Below are positions 63,283-64,000 of a stretch of DNA of 64,000 bases, piece by piece. Below the pieces are notes generated by a model that was given only the letters and a program-made list of their open reading frames with translations, searched no databases and was not told where the DNA came from. Within the stretch, counting starts at the first letter, position 1; the number at the start of each line of letters is the position of its first letter. The DNA lies in contig NZ_CP084712.1 in assembly GCF_023822045.1 (NCBI RefSeq), forward strand, positions 2,480,001 through 2,544,000, given 5' to 3'. This stretch comes from Sphingopyxis sp. USTB-05 (lineage in GTDB: Bacteria > Pseudomonadota > Alphaproteobacteria > Sphingomonadales > Sphingomonadaceae). The position numbers were made by a program, and so were the translations under genes.

Positions 63283-64000
63283 ATGCCGATGGAAAAAACG
63301 TTCGATCCCGCCGCTATCGAAGCGAAATGGGCCCATGAATGGGAAAGCCGCGGGCTGTTTCGCCCCGCGCGTCCCGACGCGACACCCTTCACGATCGTCA
63401 ATCCGCCGCCGAATGTCACCGGCGCGCTGCACATCGGCCATGCGCTCGACAATACGTTGCAGGACGTCCTCGTCCGCTACGAACGTCTGCGCGGCAAGGA
63501 TGCCTTGTGGGTCGTCGGCATGGACCATGCCGGCATCGCGACGCAGATGGTCGTCGAGCGCCAGCTCAACGAACGTCAGCAGAAACGCACCGATTTCACG
63601 CGCGAGGAATTCGTCGACAAGGTTTGGGAATGGAAGGGCGAAAGCGGCGGTCAGATCACGCGCCAGCTCCGCCGTCTCGGCTGTTCGATGGACTGGAGCC
63701 GCGAGCAGTTCACCATGGACCCGCATTTCACCAAGGCAGTGGTCAAGGTGTTCGTCGACCTGCACAAAAAGGGCCTGATCTACCGCGACAAAAGGCTCGT
63801 GAACTGGGATCCCGCGCTCAAGACCGCGATCTCTGACCTCGAAGTCGAATCGCACGAAGTACCGGGCCATATGTGGCACTTCAAATATCCGCTCGCGGGC
63901 GGCGAGACCTACACCTATGTCGAGCGCGACGCCGACGGCAATGTCGTGCTTCAGGAAGAGCGCGACTATATTTCGATCGCGACGACGCGCCCCGAAACGA
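63283..64000 (+). CDS. valS: Valyl-tRNA synthetase, 3' end outside the window
   Basis: The first 239 residues of a class I tRNA synthetase are visible; the frame stays open at the right edge. The sequence [49 protein letters not shown] includes the HIGH motif, and MDHAGIATQ is characteristic of Val[18 protein letters not shown] begins the editing region. ATG 63283 or ATG 63289 can be the start. It charges tRNA-Val. Confidence 0.95.
   Translation, partial: MPMEKTFDPAAIEAKWAHEWESRGLFRPARPDATPFTIVNPPPNVTGALHIGHALDNTLQDVLVRYERLRGKDALWVVGMDHAGIATQMVVERQLNERQQKRTDFTREEFVDKVWEWKGESGGQITRQLRRLGCSMDWSREQFTMDPHFTKAVVKVFVDLHKKGLIYRDKRLVNWDPALKTAISDLEVESHEVPGHMWHFKYPLAGGETYTYVERDADGNVVLQEERDYISIATTRPET

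Overview
The window is GC-rich DNA from an alphaproteobacterium of the order Sphingomonadales, most like Sphingopyxis or a close relative. The basis is the protein families present, the long basic tail on trigger factor, the clustered gatCAB and pyrB-pyrC' genes, an EcfG-type stress promoter, and the scattered 70-90 bp inverted repeats. No database was searched. The window divides into two parts at a tRNA-Tyr gene near 29.65 kb.

Left part (1-29.65 kb) looks like the tRNA-proximal end of an integrated element with its cargo. From the left it holds: a cyanophycin operon (cphA cut by the window edge, isoaspartyl peptidase, cyanophycinase) facing a YqcI/YcgG-family heme guanidine-hydroxylase homologue (1-4.5 kb); a plus-strand ECF sigma, FecR, TonB receptor and lasso-peptide isopeptidase operon (4.9-11.4 kb); and, converging on it, a minus-strand run of luxR, luxI, Fe(II)/2-oxoglutarate dioxygenase, GntR regulator, two lasso precursors, lasso B protein and lasso cyclase (17.1-11.3 kb). 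Next comes a plasmid/ICE-type backbone: a DUF2493 SLOG protein, an 80 bp dyad, a toprim protein, a 1450-residue methyltransferase/strawberry-notch helicase, three small conserved proteins, a large ParB and a P4-type integrase beside tRNA-Tyr (17.3-29.5 kb).

The most unusual system is the lasso cluster. Two 40-residue precursors have near-identical leaders and different cores, each predicted to form an 8-residue Gly1-Glu8 ring. They lie in the same direction as an acyl-homoserine-lactone synthase/receptor pair, a dioxygenase and a GntR regulator. The opposing operon has everything needed to sense, import and linearise such peptides. This suggests a population-density-controlled peptide that is made, released, re-imported and hydrolysed. 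The link is inferred from gene layout only.

Right part (29.7-64 kb) is ordinary chromosome: rlmB, a 2Fe-2S ferredoxin, a 3-methyladenine glycosylase, small enzymes, trigger factor, tRNA-Leu, a small stress-type proline-rich protein, three exported amidohydrolases, gatCAB, DUF4153 and DUF3089 proteins, ruvX, pyrB with a degenerate dihydroorotase, a CPA2 antiporter, an M20 peptidase, 3-hydroxybutyrate dehydrogenase with a patatin-like protein, the YpfJ zinc peptidase, an HPP membrane protein, an S9 peptidase, a cupin and the start of valS. I saw seven chromosomal inverted repeats plus one short single hairpin here and none in the left part, which supports a foreign origin of the left part.
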